This document shows, in pieces, positions 36,205 to 45,195 of a DNA stretch of 64,000 bases. Origin of the DNA: Hartmannibacter diazotrophicus (lineage in GTDB: Bacteria > Pseudomonadota > Alphaproteobacteria > Rhizobiales > Pleomorphomonadaceae); assembly GCF_900231165.1 (NCBI RefSeq), contig NZ_LT960614.1, positions 186,001-250,000 on the forward strand, read 5' to 3'. Under the pieces are notes generated by a model that saw only the letters and a program-made list of their open reading frames with translations, was not told the DNA's origin and made no database searches. Within the stretch, counting starts at the first letter, position 1; each line of letters begins with the position of its first letter. The translations under genes were made by a program, and so were the position numbers.

Positions 36205-37275
36205 TCAGCGCGGCAAGAGAACCCAGTAATCGAGTTCCAGCACGACCGAGGGATCCGCCGGGCCGGAAACGTCTGCGCCGGGGAAGTCGTCACACGGACG
36301 GTTCTTCGTCGCGATGGTCCGCACGCGAAGGGCGCCGACGTCGCTGCGGCCGGGGATCTCTCCCGCCTCCAGGATCTCCGACCAGGCGAAGATCGTGTCG
36401 TGGGCGAAGGTCGGGTTGACGTGCCGGCCGCCGTTGATCGCCGCGATATGGAAGGCGTTGCCGAGGCCGTTGAAGGTGAGAGCCCGGGCGAGCGAGATGA
36501 CGTAGCCGCCGTAGACGATGCGCCGGCCGTTGCGGCCCTGTGCCTCGTAGAACTGGTTGAAGTGGACCTTGGCCGTGTTCTGGTAGAGGCGGGTGGCGAT
36601 CTGGTGCTCGGCTTCCTCGATCGTCATGCCGTCGACATGGTCGATGCGTTCGCCGACCGTGTAGTCGCCAAAGCGATGCGGGCTGCCGGCAAGGTCGTTG
36701 TCCCACTCGCCGGTGTCGAGCAGGGGCACCGCGTCGCCGAGCGCATCAGCGGGAAGCGCCTTCGGCAGCGTCGGCACCACGGGTTCGGGCGCCGGCGCGC
36801 TCTCATCGCGCTTTCGCACCATCACCCAGCGCACATAGTCGATCACCTCGGTGCCGTCCGCCGTGTAGCCGGTCGAGCGCACGTAGACGACGCCGGTCTT
36901 GCCGTTGGAATTCTCCCGAAGGCCGATGACCTCGGAGACGGTGGAGAGCGTGTCGCCGACGAAGACGGGGCTGAGGAAGCGGCAGCCGGCATAGCCAAGA
37001 TTGGCGATGGCGTTGAGGGAGACGTCCGGCACCGTCTTGCCGAAGACGATGTGGAAGGCGAGCAGGTCGTCGATGGGGCTGCGGTCATAGCCGATGGCCT
37101 GGGCGAAGGCGTCAGAGGACTGTACCGCGAAGCGGCTGCCGAAGAGGCCCTGGTAGAGCGCCACGTCGCCGGCGGTCACCGTGCGCGGCGTCGCGTGGCG
37201 GATGACCTGCCCGATCTTGAAATCCTCGAAGAAATTGCCCGCGTTCGTCTTGGTCCCCGCATTCGTCTTGGTCAT
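36205..37275 (-). CDS. mch: Mesaconyl-CoA hydratase-like double MaoC protein
   Basis: A 356-aa protein with two MaoC/hot-dog domains (about 15-170 and 190-350). DLLAFHIVFGKTVPD and VYGGYVISLARALTFNGLGNAFHIAAING are visible. It matches the mesaconyl-C1-CoA hydratase of the ethylmalonyl-CoA pathway, which assimilates acetyl-CoA without isocitrate lyase. The place beside sdhCDAB is common in Hyphomicrobiales. The N-terminus has a duplicated TKTNAG caused by a tandem repeat of 18 bases with one base changed. Other pathway genes are outside the window. Confidence 0.8.
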   Translation of the reverse strand: MTKTNAGTKTNAGNFFEDFKIGQVIRHATPRTVTAGDVALYQGLFGSRFAVQSSDAFAQAIGYDRSPIDDLLAFHIVFGKTVPDVSLNAIANLGYAGCRFLSPVFVGDTLSTVSEVIGLRENSNGKTGVVYVRSTGYTADGTEVIDYVRWVMVRKRDESAPAPEPVVPTLPKALPADALGDAVPLLDTGEWDNDLAGSPHRFGDYTVGERIDHVDGMTIEEAEHQIATRLYQNTAKVHFNQFYEAQGRNGRRIVYGGYVISLARALTFNGLGNAFHIAAINGGRHVNPTFAHDTIFAWSEILEAGEIPGRSDVGALRVRTIATKNRPCDDFPGADVSGPADPSVVLELDYWVLLPR

Positions 37276-37451
37276 TGGCTGCCTCCCCCGATCGTCGGTT
37301 CCTTCATACACCGGCGATCTCGCATCTGCGAATGGTCAAGGCTCATAGCCGGGGAAGCAAGGCAAAGTCACGTGGTCCTTTGGTCGCGCGTGACGGAGCG
37401 GGCCGGCGACGGCGTCCTGTCGACCGGGCTGCGGGGCGGGAAAGACGGGCA

Positions 37452-38540
37452 TCATGTCAAGAGGCTCTCCACGGGGCGGCGCGGCGAAAAGGGAAGTTGT
37501 GGTCCTCGCCCGAAGCGCATCACGATGTCCGGGCGCCGTCCGGCGACACCCGCGATCGCCGCGAGGTCAGGCCGCAGAGCGGCAACCTCGACCGGCTGGT
37601 TGATGAAGGACGTGCACAGGCCAAGGCTCGTGGCCGCAAGCGCGAAGCGCTGGCAGGCGCGGCCGACCGCGACCCAGTGCACCCTGTCTTCCCGTTCGCC
37701 GGTGAAGACCGCGATCCCTGGCGAGGTGTCGATCTGGCGCGCGTATTTTTGCCGCTCCGCCTTTGCCGTGAAGAAGAGGTCGAAGGCTGGAGCCGCGAGC
37801 AGGTCCGGCAAGACCGGATTGCCGCTGGAAGCCGCGAAAAGCCCGTCACCCCGGGCGAGCGCGTCGGCGGGATTGAAGCGCAGCCATGTCCTCAGTTCGG
37901 CCATGAAGGCCGGATCGGCCATCTGCTCGTCGTTGCCGGCAAGGACCAGGTCCCGGACCCTGTCGATCGCCGGGCGATCGGTGAGAATGGCGAGATCGAC
38001 GCCGGGCGTCTCGGCTGCTTCGGCGAGGGTCTTCAGGTCGGCGGCGGAAACCGGTGTTCCGCTGAAGTCGGCGCGGGTCGACTGTCGCCGGGGAATGGCG
38101 TCGAAGAGTGGATCGGGCCTCGAAGCGCCATTCGAAAAGACATAGCGGATGGCGCCTGTCTCCTCGATCGCGATCTCGCCCGGGTGGCCGGTCGCCTCTG
38201 CGGCGATGCGAAGGTTCTCGGCCGCGCACCCGAGGCTGACGAAGAGATGATGGTCATCCGGGTCGACGGCGGGCGTCGAGCGCAAAAAATCCGGCCGGAT
38301 TCGGATCTCGCCCGGCAGGACGGCAAATGACCAGGGTTGCGTGTTGTGGCCGTTGGCGGCGAGCGCCGCATACCTGACGAGATCGGACGGCGCCGGGTCG
38401 CGCGGGAGCGGTGCGCGCAGGCCAGCGGCATAACGCCGATAGGCGGACATGGACCCTGTCGCCGTGCGCCAAGCCCATGCGCCGGAAACGCCAAGCGTCG
38501 CTATGCCGGCAGCCCCGATCAGAAAACCTCGCCTTTTCAT
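37452..38540 (-). CDS. Acg-family nitroreductase-like protein with Tat signal
   Basis: A 362-aa protein. The start MKRRGFLIGAAGIATLGVSG is a Tat-like signal (K-R-R-G-F-L). The mature part has the FMN-nitroreductase pattern: AANGHNTQPW, GCAAENLRIAAEATG, then GRACQRFALAATSLGLCTSF. Acg and relatives bind FMN and probably sequester flavin or reduce unknown compounds. Acting outside the cytoplasm is inference from the signal. It diverges from the ArsR gene. Confidence 0.75.
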   Translation of the reverse strand: MKRRGFLIGAAGIATLGVSGAWAWRTATGSMSAYRRYAAGLRAPLPRDPAPSDLVRYAALAANGHNTQPWSFAVLPGEIRIRPDFLRSTPAVDPDDHHLFVSLGCAAENLRIAAEATGHPGEIAIEETGAIRYVFSNGASRPDPLFDAIPRRQSTRADFSGTPVSAADLKTLAEAAETPGVDLAILTDRPAIDRVRDLVLAGNDEQMADPAFMAELRTWLRFNPADALARGDGLFAASSGNPVLPDLLAAPAFDLFFTAKAERQKYARQIDTSPGIAVFTGEREDRVHWVAVGRACQRFALAATSLGLCTSFINQPVEVAALRPDLAAIAGVAGRRPDIVMRFGRGPQLPFSPRRPVESLLT

Positions 38541-38645
38541 CGGCGCCCCCCTCATGTCCGGCCCGATGGTGCCGCATCCGGCAGCGTTCCGACATGACAT
38601 TGATCAATCAGACCCGCGCAATCGGGAGGGGAAAGGTCGAAAGCC

Positions 38646-38674
38646 TTGACAACCGGAACCGTTGGCCTTAATTA
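38646..38674 (+). promoter_or_regulatory. Promoter of the ArsR/AHSA1 operon
   Basis: TTGACA (38646-38651) and TAATTA (38669-38674), spacer 17, 32 bases before the start codon. The following palindrome may let ArsR repress it. Confidence 0.5.
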
Positions 38675-38681
38675 GCCTATT

Positions 38682-38707
38682 AGTTAAATAACTGACTGGT
38701 TAAATAA
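38682..38707. promoter_or_regulatory. ArsR-type operator with two GTTAAATAA half-sites
   Basis: AGTTA-AA-TAACT (38682-38693) is a perfect inverted repeat, and GTTAAATAA occurs at 38683-38691 and again at 38699-38707, touching the start codon. The layout suggests autoregulation by the ArsR protein. Confidence 0.55.
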
Positions 38708-39060
38708 TGCAGGCCGATCCCCTCAGTGCCACCTTCGCCGCGCTCGCCGATCCGACGCGCCGTGCAATCCTCGCGCGTTTGTCCAGGGGGGAGGCCTCGG
38801 TCTCGGAGCTTGCCGAGCCTTTCGAGATGTCGATGCCGGCCGTCTCCAAGCACCTGAAGGTCCTGGAGCATGCGGGCCTGATCAGCCGCAGCCGCGAGGC
38901 GCAGTGGCGGCCTTGCAAGCTGGAGCCCGAACCGCTGAAGGCCGTGGACGCCTGGCTCGACGAGTATCGACGCGTCTGGGAGGCGCGTCTCGACCGCCTT
39001 GAGGATTATCTGAGGAAGATTCAACAGGGAGTGAGTGATGATGACGGCAGCAAAGCCTGA
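38707..39060 (+). CDS. ArsR/SmtB family regulator
   Basis: A 117-aa winged-helix protein. ALADPTRRAILARLSRGEASVSELAEPFEMSMPAVSKHLKVLEHAGLISRSREAQWRPC is the standard ArsR HTH, without metal-binding Cys pairs, as in the group paired with AHSA1 proteins. Probably autorepressor of the operon. The AHSA1 start lies inside its last codons (23-base overlap). Confidence 0.92.
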   Translation: MQADPLSATFAALADPTRRAILARLSRGEASVSELAEPFEMSMPAVSKHLKVLEHAGLISRSREAQWRPCKLEPEPLKAVDAWLDEYRRVWEARLDRLEDYLRKIQQGVSDDDGSKA

Positions 39061-40015
39061 TCCTGGCAGTGACCGTACCGTGGTGATCAGCCGAACGTTC
39101 GCTGCGCCGCGCGCGCTCGTTTATCGTGCCTTCACCGATCCCGAGATCCTTTCCAGTTGGTTCGGTCCGCGCGGCTTCGACGTTCCGGTCTGCGAGCTTG
39201 ACGTTCGTCCCGGCGGCCGCCTGAAGATCGTCATGCGCGGCCCGGACGGAACCGACTATCCGAACACCGGCACCTATCTGGAGGTCGAGCCCGAGCGCCG
39301 TCTGCGCTACACCAACGAGATGGACGACCACCCGAAGTCCTGGCACGACATGCTGGCTGGCCATCGCGGCGTGCCCGTCGGCACGCCGCTCGAACCGCCG
39401 GTGGCCACCGTCGAGTTCAGCGATGTGCCGGGTGGAACTCTGGTGACGATCACGTCCACCTTCGCCACTGCTGGCGACCGTCACGCCTTCCTCGAAACGG
39501 GGATGCGAGCCGGTTGGGCCGCATGTCTCGACAAGCTCGCGGAACTGGCGGCAACGGATTTTACGGGCGAACAGGCTCGCGACATCGTCATGACCCGCTT
39601 CATCGCGGCGCCGGTCGCCCTCGTCTGGTCGGCCTTCAACGACGTCGACCGCATTTCCGCCTGGTGGGGGCCGGACGGCTTCACCACGACGGCGAAAAAG
39701 TTCGAGTTCCGGGTCGGCGGCGAATGGGTGCACACGATGCATGGCCCGGACGGCACGGACCATCCCAACCGCTCGATCTTCCGCGAGATCGTCGAGAATG
39801 AGAAGATCGTCTACGACCACGATGACGGCTCGGGCACCGGGCCGCATATGTTCCGGGCGACGACGACCTTCAAGTCCGTCGACGGCGGCACGGAAATCAC
39901 CCATCACATGGTCTTTGCCGATCCGAACGAGCGCAGGCGCGCCGCCGGCTTCGGGGCCATCGAACTCGGCTACCAGCACCTCGGCAACCTGGCTGCCTTC
40001 GTTACCGGCAAATGA
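39038..40015 (+). CDS. Tandem AHSA1 (SRPBCC) domain protein
   Basis: A 325-aa protein with two SRPBCC/AHSA1 domains in one chain (about 10-160 and 175-325). Each has the WFGPRGF/WWGPDGF loop, the R(P/V)GG strand and a long C-terminal helix. These helix-grip pockets bind hydrophobic ligands; ligand unknown. The ATG 39038 has AGGGAG five bases upstream; GTG 39035 and ATG 39041 are alternatives. Translated together with ArsR. Confidence 0.88.
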   Translation: MMTAAKPDPGSDRTVVISRTFAAPRALVYRAFTDPEILSSWFGPRGFDVPVCELDVRPGGRLKIVMRGPDGTDYPNTGTYLEVEPERRLRYTNEMDDHPKSWHDMLAGHRGVPVGTPLEPPVATVEFSDVPGGTLVTITSTFATAGDRHAFLETGMRAGWAACLDKLAELAATDFTGEQARDIVMTRFIAAPVALVWSAFNDVDRISAWWGPDGFTTTAKKFEFRVGGEWVHTMHGPDGTDHPNRSIFREIVENEKIVYDHDDGSGTGPHMFRATTTFKSVDGGTEITHHMVFADPNERRRAAGFGAIELGYQHLGNLAAFVTGK

Positions 40016-40082
40016 GCTGGATAAGCTACCCGGAGATCGGCGATGCCGGCTCCGGGCCTTGCGGGCATGGCGTCGATGGACG

Positions 40083-40916
40083 TCAGGCCCGCTCGTAGAC
40101 GACCGGGAAGTCCGGCCCTTCCAGCGGCTCTCCGGTCTTCAGGGTCAGGTGCGAGAAGGGCGGCGAGCCCTTGCCGCCGCGATCGATGAAGACCGCATCG
40201 TCGCCGACCCAACGGGCCGAGAAGACCCGGCGGCGGCGCGTCGACGTGTTGGCCGGCGCGCCATGCAGGGTGCGGAAGTTGAAGGCGACCGCATCGCCCG
40301 GCTCCAGCGCCCAGCCGAGAATGGTGTAGGCGTCGCGATTGCCATCGACATCGGGCACGGGCGCACGGGTGTCGTTCTCGTAAAGCGCCGTGCCGTCGAA
40401 GCGTTCCGGGCGATGGTCGAGGCCGCTTACATGCGTTCCGGCGACGCATTCGAGTGTCGTCTCGCGCGAGACCGGATCGAGCGGGACCCAGAAGCTCACC
40501 GACTGCGCGCCGCCGACGCAGTAATAGGGCATGTCCTGATGCCAGGGCGTGACCATCGAATTGCCGGGTTCCTTGACCAGCACGTGATCGTGAAAGAAGC
40601 GACCCTTTTTTGAACCCATCAGATGCGCGGCAATGGCCCCGGCCGGCGAGCCGAGGACGAAATCCCTGAATTCGGGAATGTCCTGCCAGTTGCACAGATC
40701 CTGGAAGAAGGGCGCGCCGCCGTCCTTGGGCTTGTAGGACCGCTCGCGCGGGCTGGGGTGCGCCATCAGTGTTTCCATCCCGGCGGCCAGCGGCGCGATC
40801 CAGTCGGAAAAAACGCCGCGAAGCACGATGGCCCCGTCGCGCTGGAACGCGGCGATGTCGTCGTCGCTTGGCAGAATGGCGGTCGGGTCCTGAATGACGG
40901 TCTCAGCGTTGGCCAT
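40083..40916 (-). CDS. Phytanoyl-CoA dioxygenase (PhyH) family protein
   Basis: A 277-aa Fe(II)/2-oxoglutarate dioxygenase. The facial triad shows as WHQD (His, Asp) and LHG (second His), and the 2-oxoglutarate Arg lies in RRRVFSARW. Substrate unknown; relatives hydroxylate ectoine, amino acid derivatives or lipids. It follows the amino acid ABC ATPase by 17 bases, so its substrate is probably what that system imports. Confidence 0.85.
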   Translation of the reverse strand: MANAETVIQDPTAILPSDDDIAAFQRDGAIVLRGVFSDWIAPLAAGMETLMAHPSPRERSYKPKDGGAPFFQDLCNWQDIPEFRDFVLGSPAGAIAAHLMGSKKGRFFHDHVLVKEPGNSMVTPWHQDMPYYCVGGAQSVSFWVPLDPVSRETTLECVAGTHVSGLDHRPERFDGTALYENDTRAPVPDVDGNRDAYTILGWALEPGDAVAFNFRTLHGAPANTSTRRRRVFSARWVGDDAVFIDRGGKGSPPFSHLTLKTGEPLEGPDFPVVYERA

Positions 40917-40933
40917 TGGCAGTCCTTCCCTCG

Positions 40934-41728
40934 TTACAGCAGCGTCGCGGCGCCCCGGTCGAGATAGGTGTCGAGGAACTGCTCGATACGCGGATGGCGC
41001 GGCTTGCCGAACACCTCCTGCGGCCCGCCCTCGACGAGCAGCTTGCCGTGATCGAGGAAGACGATCTTGGCCCCGACAGAGGCGGCAAAGCCGATCTCGT
41101 GCGTGACGACCAGCATGGTCATGCCGGTCTTGGCAAGGTCGCGCATCACGTTCAGCACCTCGCCGGTGAGTTCGGGATCGAGCGACGACGTCGGCTCGTC
41201 GAAGAGCATGATGCGCGGCTCCAGCGCCAGAGAGCGGGCGATGGCGACGCGCTGCTGCTGTCCGCCGGAAAGCTCCGAGGGATAGTGGCTCGCGCGCTGG
41301 CCGAGGCCGACCTTCTCCAGTTCGGCCATGGCGCGTTCCTCGGCCTGCTTGCGCTTCATGCCGCGCACGGTGACGAGCGCCTCGGAGACGTTGCCGAGGG
41401 CGGTCATGTGCGGCCAGAGATTGAACTGCTGGAAGACCATGCCGATGCGGCTGCGCACGCTTCGGATTGCACCTGCGGGCAGGCGCATGCGCTCGCCGGA
41501 GGGGCCGAGGGCAAAGCCGAGCGGCTCGCCGTCGATCTCGATGAAGCCGTCGGAGGCTTCTTCGAGGAAGGCGATGCAGCGCAGCAGCGTCGACTTGCCG
41601 GACCCTGAGGGGCCGATGAGGCAGGTCACCTCGCCGCGCGGCACCTCCAGATCGATGCCGTTCAGCACCGTGGTGTCGCCGAAGCGCTTGACGAGACTAT
41701 CGACCTTGATGGCGGGGGATGAACTCAT
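40934..41728 (-). CDS. Polar amino acid ABC transporter ATP-binding protein
   Basis: A 264-aa ATPase. Walker A GPSGSGKST, Q-loop VFQQFNLWPHMTA, signature LSGGQQQRVAIARSL, Walker B IMLFDEPTSSLDPE, H-loop THE. GlnQ/HisP group. Its ATG overlaps the permease stop (ATGA). Confidence 0.95.
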   Translation of the reverse strand: MSSSPAIKVDSLVKRFGDTTVLNGIDLEVPRGEVTCLIGPSGSGKSTLLRCIAFLEEASDGFIEIDGEPLGFALGPSGERMRLPAGAIRSVRSRIGMVFQQFNLWPHMTALGNVSEALVTVRGMKRKQAEERAMAELEKVGLGQRASHYPSELSGGQQQRVAIARSLALEPRIMLFDEPTSSLDPELTGEVLNVMRDLAKTGMTMLVVTHEIGFAASVGAKIVFLDHGKLLVEGGPQEVFGKPRHPRIEQFLDTYLDRGAATLL

Positions 41729-42393
41729 GACGCGGAGAACCGGTATTTGGAGAGGCGGGCCTCGGCATAGCGCCCAGCGGCGCTGCAGGCTTCCACCAGC
41801 GCCCAGTAGAGCAGGGCCAGGATCGTGAAACTTTCCACGAAAGCGTAATATTGCGTGCCGATCGCGCTGACGGCGAGCGTCAGTTCCGGCACCGAAATAA
41901 TGGAGAGGATCGCCGTCTCCTTCAGCATCAGGATGGTCATGTTCACCATCGAGGGCAGGATGAGCATGGTCATCTCGGGCAGGATGATCCGGCGCATGGT
42001 CTGGGTTTTCGACAGGCCGACGCAGTCCGCCGCCTCCACATGGCCCTTCGGGATCGCCTCGAAGCCGGTGCGCCAGAGTTCGGAATAGTAGGCGGCGCCA
42101 TAGATGGTGAGCGCGACGATGCCGGCCGTCACCTTGTCCAGCGAGAGGCCGATATAGGGTCCGCCGTAGTAGAGCAGGAAGATCTGCACGAGCGACGGCG
42201 TGCCGCGGATGACCTCGACCGGCAGCATCAGAAGGTAGTTGACCGGCCTCGGCCCGTAGCGGCGGGCGACGGCGACGAGGAAGCCGACGATGAGCCCGAG
42301 CCCGGAGCCTGCGACCCAGAGCAGGAAGGTCACGCCCAGCGCGCTGAGGATGGTCGGCAGGAAGGAGACGACGAGATCGACGTTGAAGCTCAT
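41725..42393 (-). CDS. Polar amino acid ABC transporter permease 1
   Basis: A 222-aa HEQRo/HisM-type permease with about five membrane helices and the EAA loop GFEAIPKGHVEAADCVGLSKTQTMRRIILPE. The ATG 42393 overlaps the end of permease 2 by one base. Confidence 0.93.
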   Translation of the reverse strand: MSFNVDLVVSFLPTILSALGVTFLLWVAGSGLGLIVGFLVAVARRYGPRPVNYLLMLPVEVIRGTPSLVQIFLLYYGGPYIGLSLDKVTAGIVALTIYGAAYYSELWRTGFEAIPKGHVEAADCVGLSKTQTMRRIILPEMTMLILPSMVNMTILMLKETAILSIISVPELTLAVSAIGTQYYAFVESFTILALLYWALVEACSAAGRYAEARLSKYRFSAS

Positions 42394-43034
42394 CAGAGGC
42401 GCCCCCAGCTCATCCGCTTTTCCAGCCTGCTGCCGAAGATGGCCACGACGATGTTGATGGCGAGATAGATGGCGCCGGCGGCGGTGTAGATCTGCAGCGG
42501 CTTGTAGGTGCTGGCGGCAAGGTTCTGCGCCATGCGGGTGAGTTCGATCACGCCGACCACGGAGACGAGCGATGACGATTTCAGCATCATGATCGCCTCG
42601 CTGATCAGCGCCGGCATGGTGAGCTTGACGGCGATCGGCAGGCGGATGCGGCGGAAGGTGTCGTAGCGGGAAAAGCCGCAGATGTCGGCCGCTTCCACCA
42701 TGCCCTTCGGCACGCCGGCGAAACCGCCGCGCAGGATTTCGGCCTGGTAGGACGAGGTGCAGAAGGCCATGCCGGCAATCGCGGCGACATCGCTTGGCAC
42801 GTCGAGACCGATGCTGGGCAGGAGGTAATAGATCAGGAGAAGCTGCACCAGCAGCGGCGTGCCGCGGAAGAAGCTGATGTAGAGCCTGCCGATGAGGGAA
42901 AGCGATCGGTTCGACGACATCACCGCCGAGCAGATGGCAGCGGAAATGACGAATCCGATGGAAATGGAAATGGCGCTGTAGAGAACCGTCAACCGGGCGG
43001 CTTCGACGAGCAGCCAGAACAGCTTCCAGGACAT
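42393..43034 (-). CDS. Polar amino acid ABC transporter permease 2
   Basis: A 213-aa permease with the EAA loop GGFAGVPKGMVEAADICGFSRYDTFRRIRLP. Partner of permease 1. The ATG 43034 (MSWKLF) is preferred; a TTG upstream would add seven residues. Confidence 0.92.
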   Translation of the reverse strand: MSWKLFWLLVEAARLTVLYSAISISIGFVISAAICSAVMSSNRSLSLIGRLYISFFRGTPLLVQLLLIYYLLPSIGLDVPSDVAAIAGMAFCTSSYQAEILRGGFAGVPKGMVEAADICGFSRYDTFRRIRLPIAVKLTMPALISEAIMMLKSSSLVSVVGVIELTRMAQNLAASTYKPLQIYTAAGAIYLAINIVVAIFGSRLEKRMSWGRL

Positions 43035-43096
43035 CGGCGGGTGGTTTCCGGGCAATCGCGGTTTGAGACGGCAACCGCGAGCGTCGCGGCGGTTAT

Positions 43097-43146
43097 CCCC
43101 TCCCGGCCTCGGCGGGAGCCGAAAGGCGGGGAGGGGAGAGGTCAGT
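43097..43146 (-). other. Long hairpin between binding protein and permease genes
   Basis: CCCCTCCC (43097-43104) pairs with GGGAGGGG (43139-43146), with an inner stem around GGGA. It lies between the binding protein gene and permease 2. Such hairpins often stabilise the upstream mRNA and lower downstream expression. Confidence 0.5.
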
Positions 43147-43183
43147 GCGCCCGTCGATCAGGCGGCGTGTCGAGCGTCAGATA

Positions 43184-44014
43184 TCAGAAGGCGGCTTCGG
43201 TGATCTTCTCGGGCGTATCGAAGGCGACGCCGAACCACTTCTTCTGCATCTCGGCCATGCGGCCGTCGGACTTCATCTTCAGGAGCGCCTCGTCGACGGC
43301 ATCCATCAGGCTGGCGTACTCCGCGTCCTTGCGGCCGGGGAAGCCGAAGTAGGTCTTGACGCCGAAGGGTGGCTCGACGAGCGCGAAGGTGTCGGACTGC
43401 TGCTGGGCGACATAGGCGATGTTCGGATAGGAATTCGCCACCGCGACGACGCGGCCGGAGGCAAGCGCCGCATAGGCCTCGTTGAAGCTGACGAACTCCT
43501 GCGCGTCGACCGGCGTCGGCAGGGTCTTGGAGAATTCCTCGAGCTGGGCGAGCTGGGCCGTCGCCTTGCCGCTGCCGACGGCCTTTCCGGCGACATCCTC
43601 GGGCTTCATGATGCTGTCGTCGCCGGCCTTCTTGAGCAGGGCGACGGTGGCCTCGGCGACCGGCGAGGAGAAGCGGTAGCGCTCCATGCGGGCGTTGGTG
43701 ATGGTGGCGGGACCCGCCACCATGTCGAACTTGCCGCTCTCAAGGCCCGGCAGGACGCCGTCCCACGGCAGGGTCACCCACTCGATCTTGACGCCGAGTT
43801 CCTTGCCGATCTCGGCGAAGACGTCGACGTTGAGACCGACGTGCTCGCCGGAGTCATTGATGAAGTCGAAGGGTGCGAAGGCGGTTTCCGTGCCGACCTT
43901 CAGAACGCCGTCGGCCTTGACCTTGGCCAGGATATCCTCGGCATGGGCGCCGGCACTGGCGGCCACCATCAGGGCGACCGAGACGGCTGCGGTAAGAACG
44001 GACTTCAGGAACAT
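43184..44014 (-). CDS. Polar amino acid ABC transporter substrate-binding protein
   Basis: A 276-aa periplasmic protein (SBP family 3) with a signal peptide (MFLKSVLTAAVSVALMVAASAGAHA). GVLKVGTETAFAPFDFINDSGEHVGLNVDVFAEIGKELG is the typical start, and Arg/Asp of the amino acid site lie in WDGVLPGLESGKFDMVAGPATIT. Ligand not known; HutC nearby suggests histidine or urocanate, unproven. Confidence 0.92.
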   Translation of the reverse strand: MFLKSVLTAAVSVALMVAASAGAHAEDILAKVKADGVLKVGTETAFAPFDFINDSGEHVGLNVDVFAEIGKELGVKIEWVTLPWDGVLPGLESGKFDMVAGPATITNARMERYRFSSPVAEATVALLKKAGDDSIMKPEDVAGKAVGSGKATAQLAQLEEFSKTLPTPVDAQEFVSFNEAYAALASGRVVAVANSYPNIAYVAQQQSDTFALVEPPFGVKTYFGFPGRKDAEYASLMDAVDEALLKMKSDGRMAEMQKKWFGVAFDTPEKITEAAF

Positions 44015-44154
44015 GTCGCTGCATCCCCATCTGTTGCTTGTTGGTTGCGCGGCCATTTGCCGGCGCGGGCGGGCTTAATTGCCTAGACAAAATGGATCGT
44101 GCTTTGACCCGATTGTCAATCTGATGATGCCGAAAAAATGCTCAGGCACGATCC

Positions 44155-44883
44155 TTAGGCGTTTTCGCGCGAGTGACCCGGCTGGAACCGTGCGGCAAGC
44201 TGGTATCCGCCGGCCGGGTAGACGGTCGTCGCCTCGGTCACCGGAGCCCCATTTCTCCACGTCTGGCGCCCGAGCGCAAGGCAGGCCGCACCGGCGGGAA
44301 GATCGAGAAGGCGCGCGGTCTGAGGGTCTGTGTTGAGCGCCCAGATCCGGTGTTCGGCCTCGCTCCACGGCACGTGGTGCAAGAGCCAGGTGCCGGGCGG
44401 CTCGTCCTCGAAGCTTTCCCTTGCGGCCATGGGCACGGTGGAAAGATCGATCAGGCGGTCTTCGAGGGCGAAGGGCCGGCCATCGGCCTGGTGCAGGCAT
44501 CGGATCGCCAGGACGGGGCGTGGCGTGTCGACGCCGAGCCGGGCCTTGTCCTCCGCGTTGCTCTCGCGCTGCTCGCGTTCGAGAAGGCGCAGGCCGTAGG
44601 CATGGCCGAGCGCCAGGATGTCGGCCTGGACGTCGGGGATCTGCAGAAGGGCTGACGGCGGGCGCGGGCGGGCGACGAAGGTGCCGGCGCGGCGACGCCG
44701 TTCCACGAGGCCGCGCGAGGCGAGTTCCGTGAGAACCTTGTTGACCGTCATCCGCGAGCAGCCGTAGCTGGCCATCAGCTCGTGCTCGGCGGGAACGCGC
44801 TGTCCCGGTGCCCAGTCGCCGGAGAGGATGAGGGCCTCCAGATCGCCCCGGATGCGCTGGTGCAGGGAAACAGGCGGGCTCAT
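44155..44883 (-). CDS. GntR/HutC family regulator
   Basis: A 242-aa regulator: GntR winged helix (LHQRIRGDLEALILSGDWAPGQRVPAEHELMASYGCSRMTVNKVLTELASRGLVERRRRAGTFV) and UTRA ligand domain (about 90-235), typical of HutC. The start was chosen as ATG 44883. HutC proteins repress histidine use and respond to urocanate. No hut enzymes are in view, so the effector is uncertain. It heads the row regulator-SBP-permeases-ATPase-PhyH. Confidence 0.88.
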   Translation of the reverse strand: MSPPVSLHQRIRGDLEALILSGDWAPGQRVPAEHELMASYGCSRMTVNKVLTELASRGLVERRRRAGTFVARPRPPSALLQIPDVQADILALGHAYGLRLLEREQRESNAEDKARLGVDTPRPVLAIRCLHQADGRPFALEDRLIDLSTVPMAARESFEDEPPGTWLLHHVPWSEAEHRIWALNTDPQTARLLDLPAGAACLALGRQTWRNGAPVTEATTVYPAGGYQLAARFQPGHSRENA

Positions 44884-45195
44884 GGAACCGACTGAGCTTG
44901 TGCCGACGGAAGATGACAATGGCAGACGCCTTTGACGGGCACTCGAAGACGGCACGTCGGTCCTTTCGGGACGGTGGGACTCGCTTGCTGGCAAAATATG
45001 TATAGGCATTTTACGGGCCTGCCAACCGGTGCCGGCAAGCCAATCGTGCCTCCGGATGCCTTGGTCCGCCAGGCTCGCCTTCAGCGTTTCCTTGCCTTGG
45101 CTGTCATGCAACTATGCCGCCGAAATACAGATTCGCCGTGCGGATGGATTGCGGCAGCAGATCCCTTTCGGCCCCCTTGAACTGGACAGACGATC
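44884..45195. other. 312-bp divergent interval, HutC-type regulator and SDR
   Basis: It holds the promoters of both genes. TGTATAGGCA at 44999-45008 in an AT-rich patch resembles half of HutC operators (about TGTATAKACA, from memory). The minus-strand regulator frame remains open upstream but with no similarity. Confidence 0.4.
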
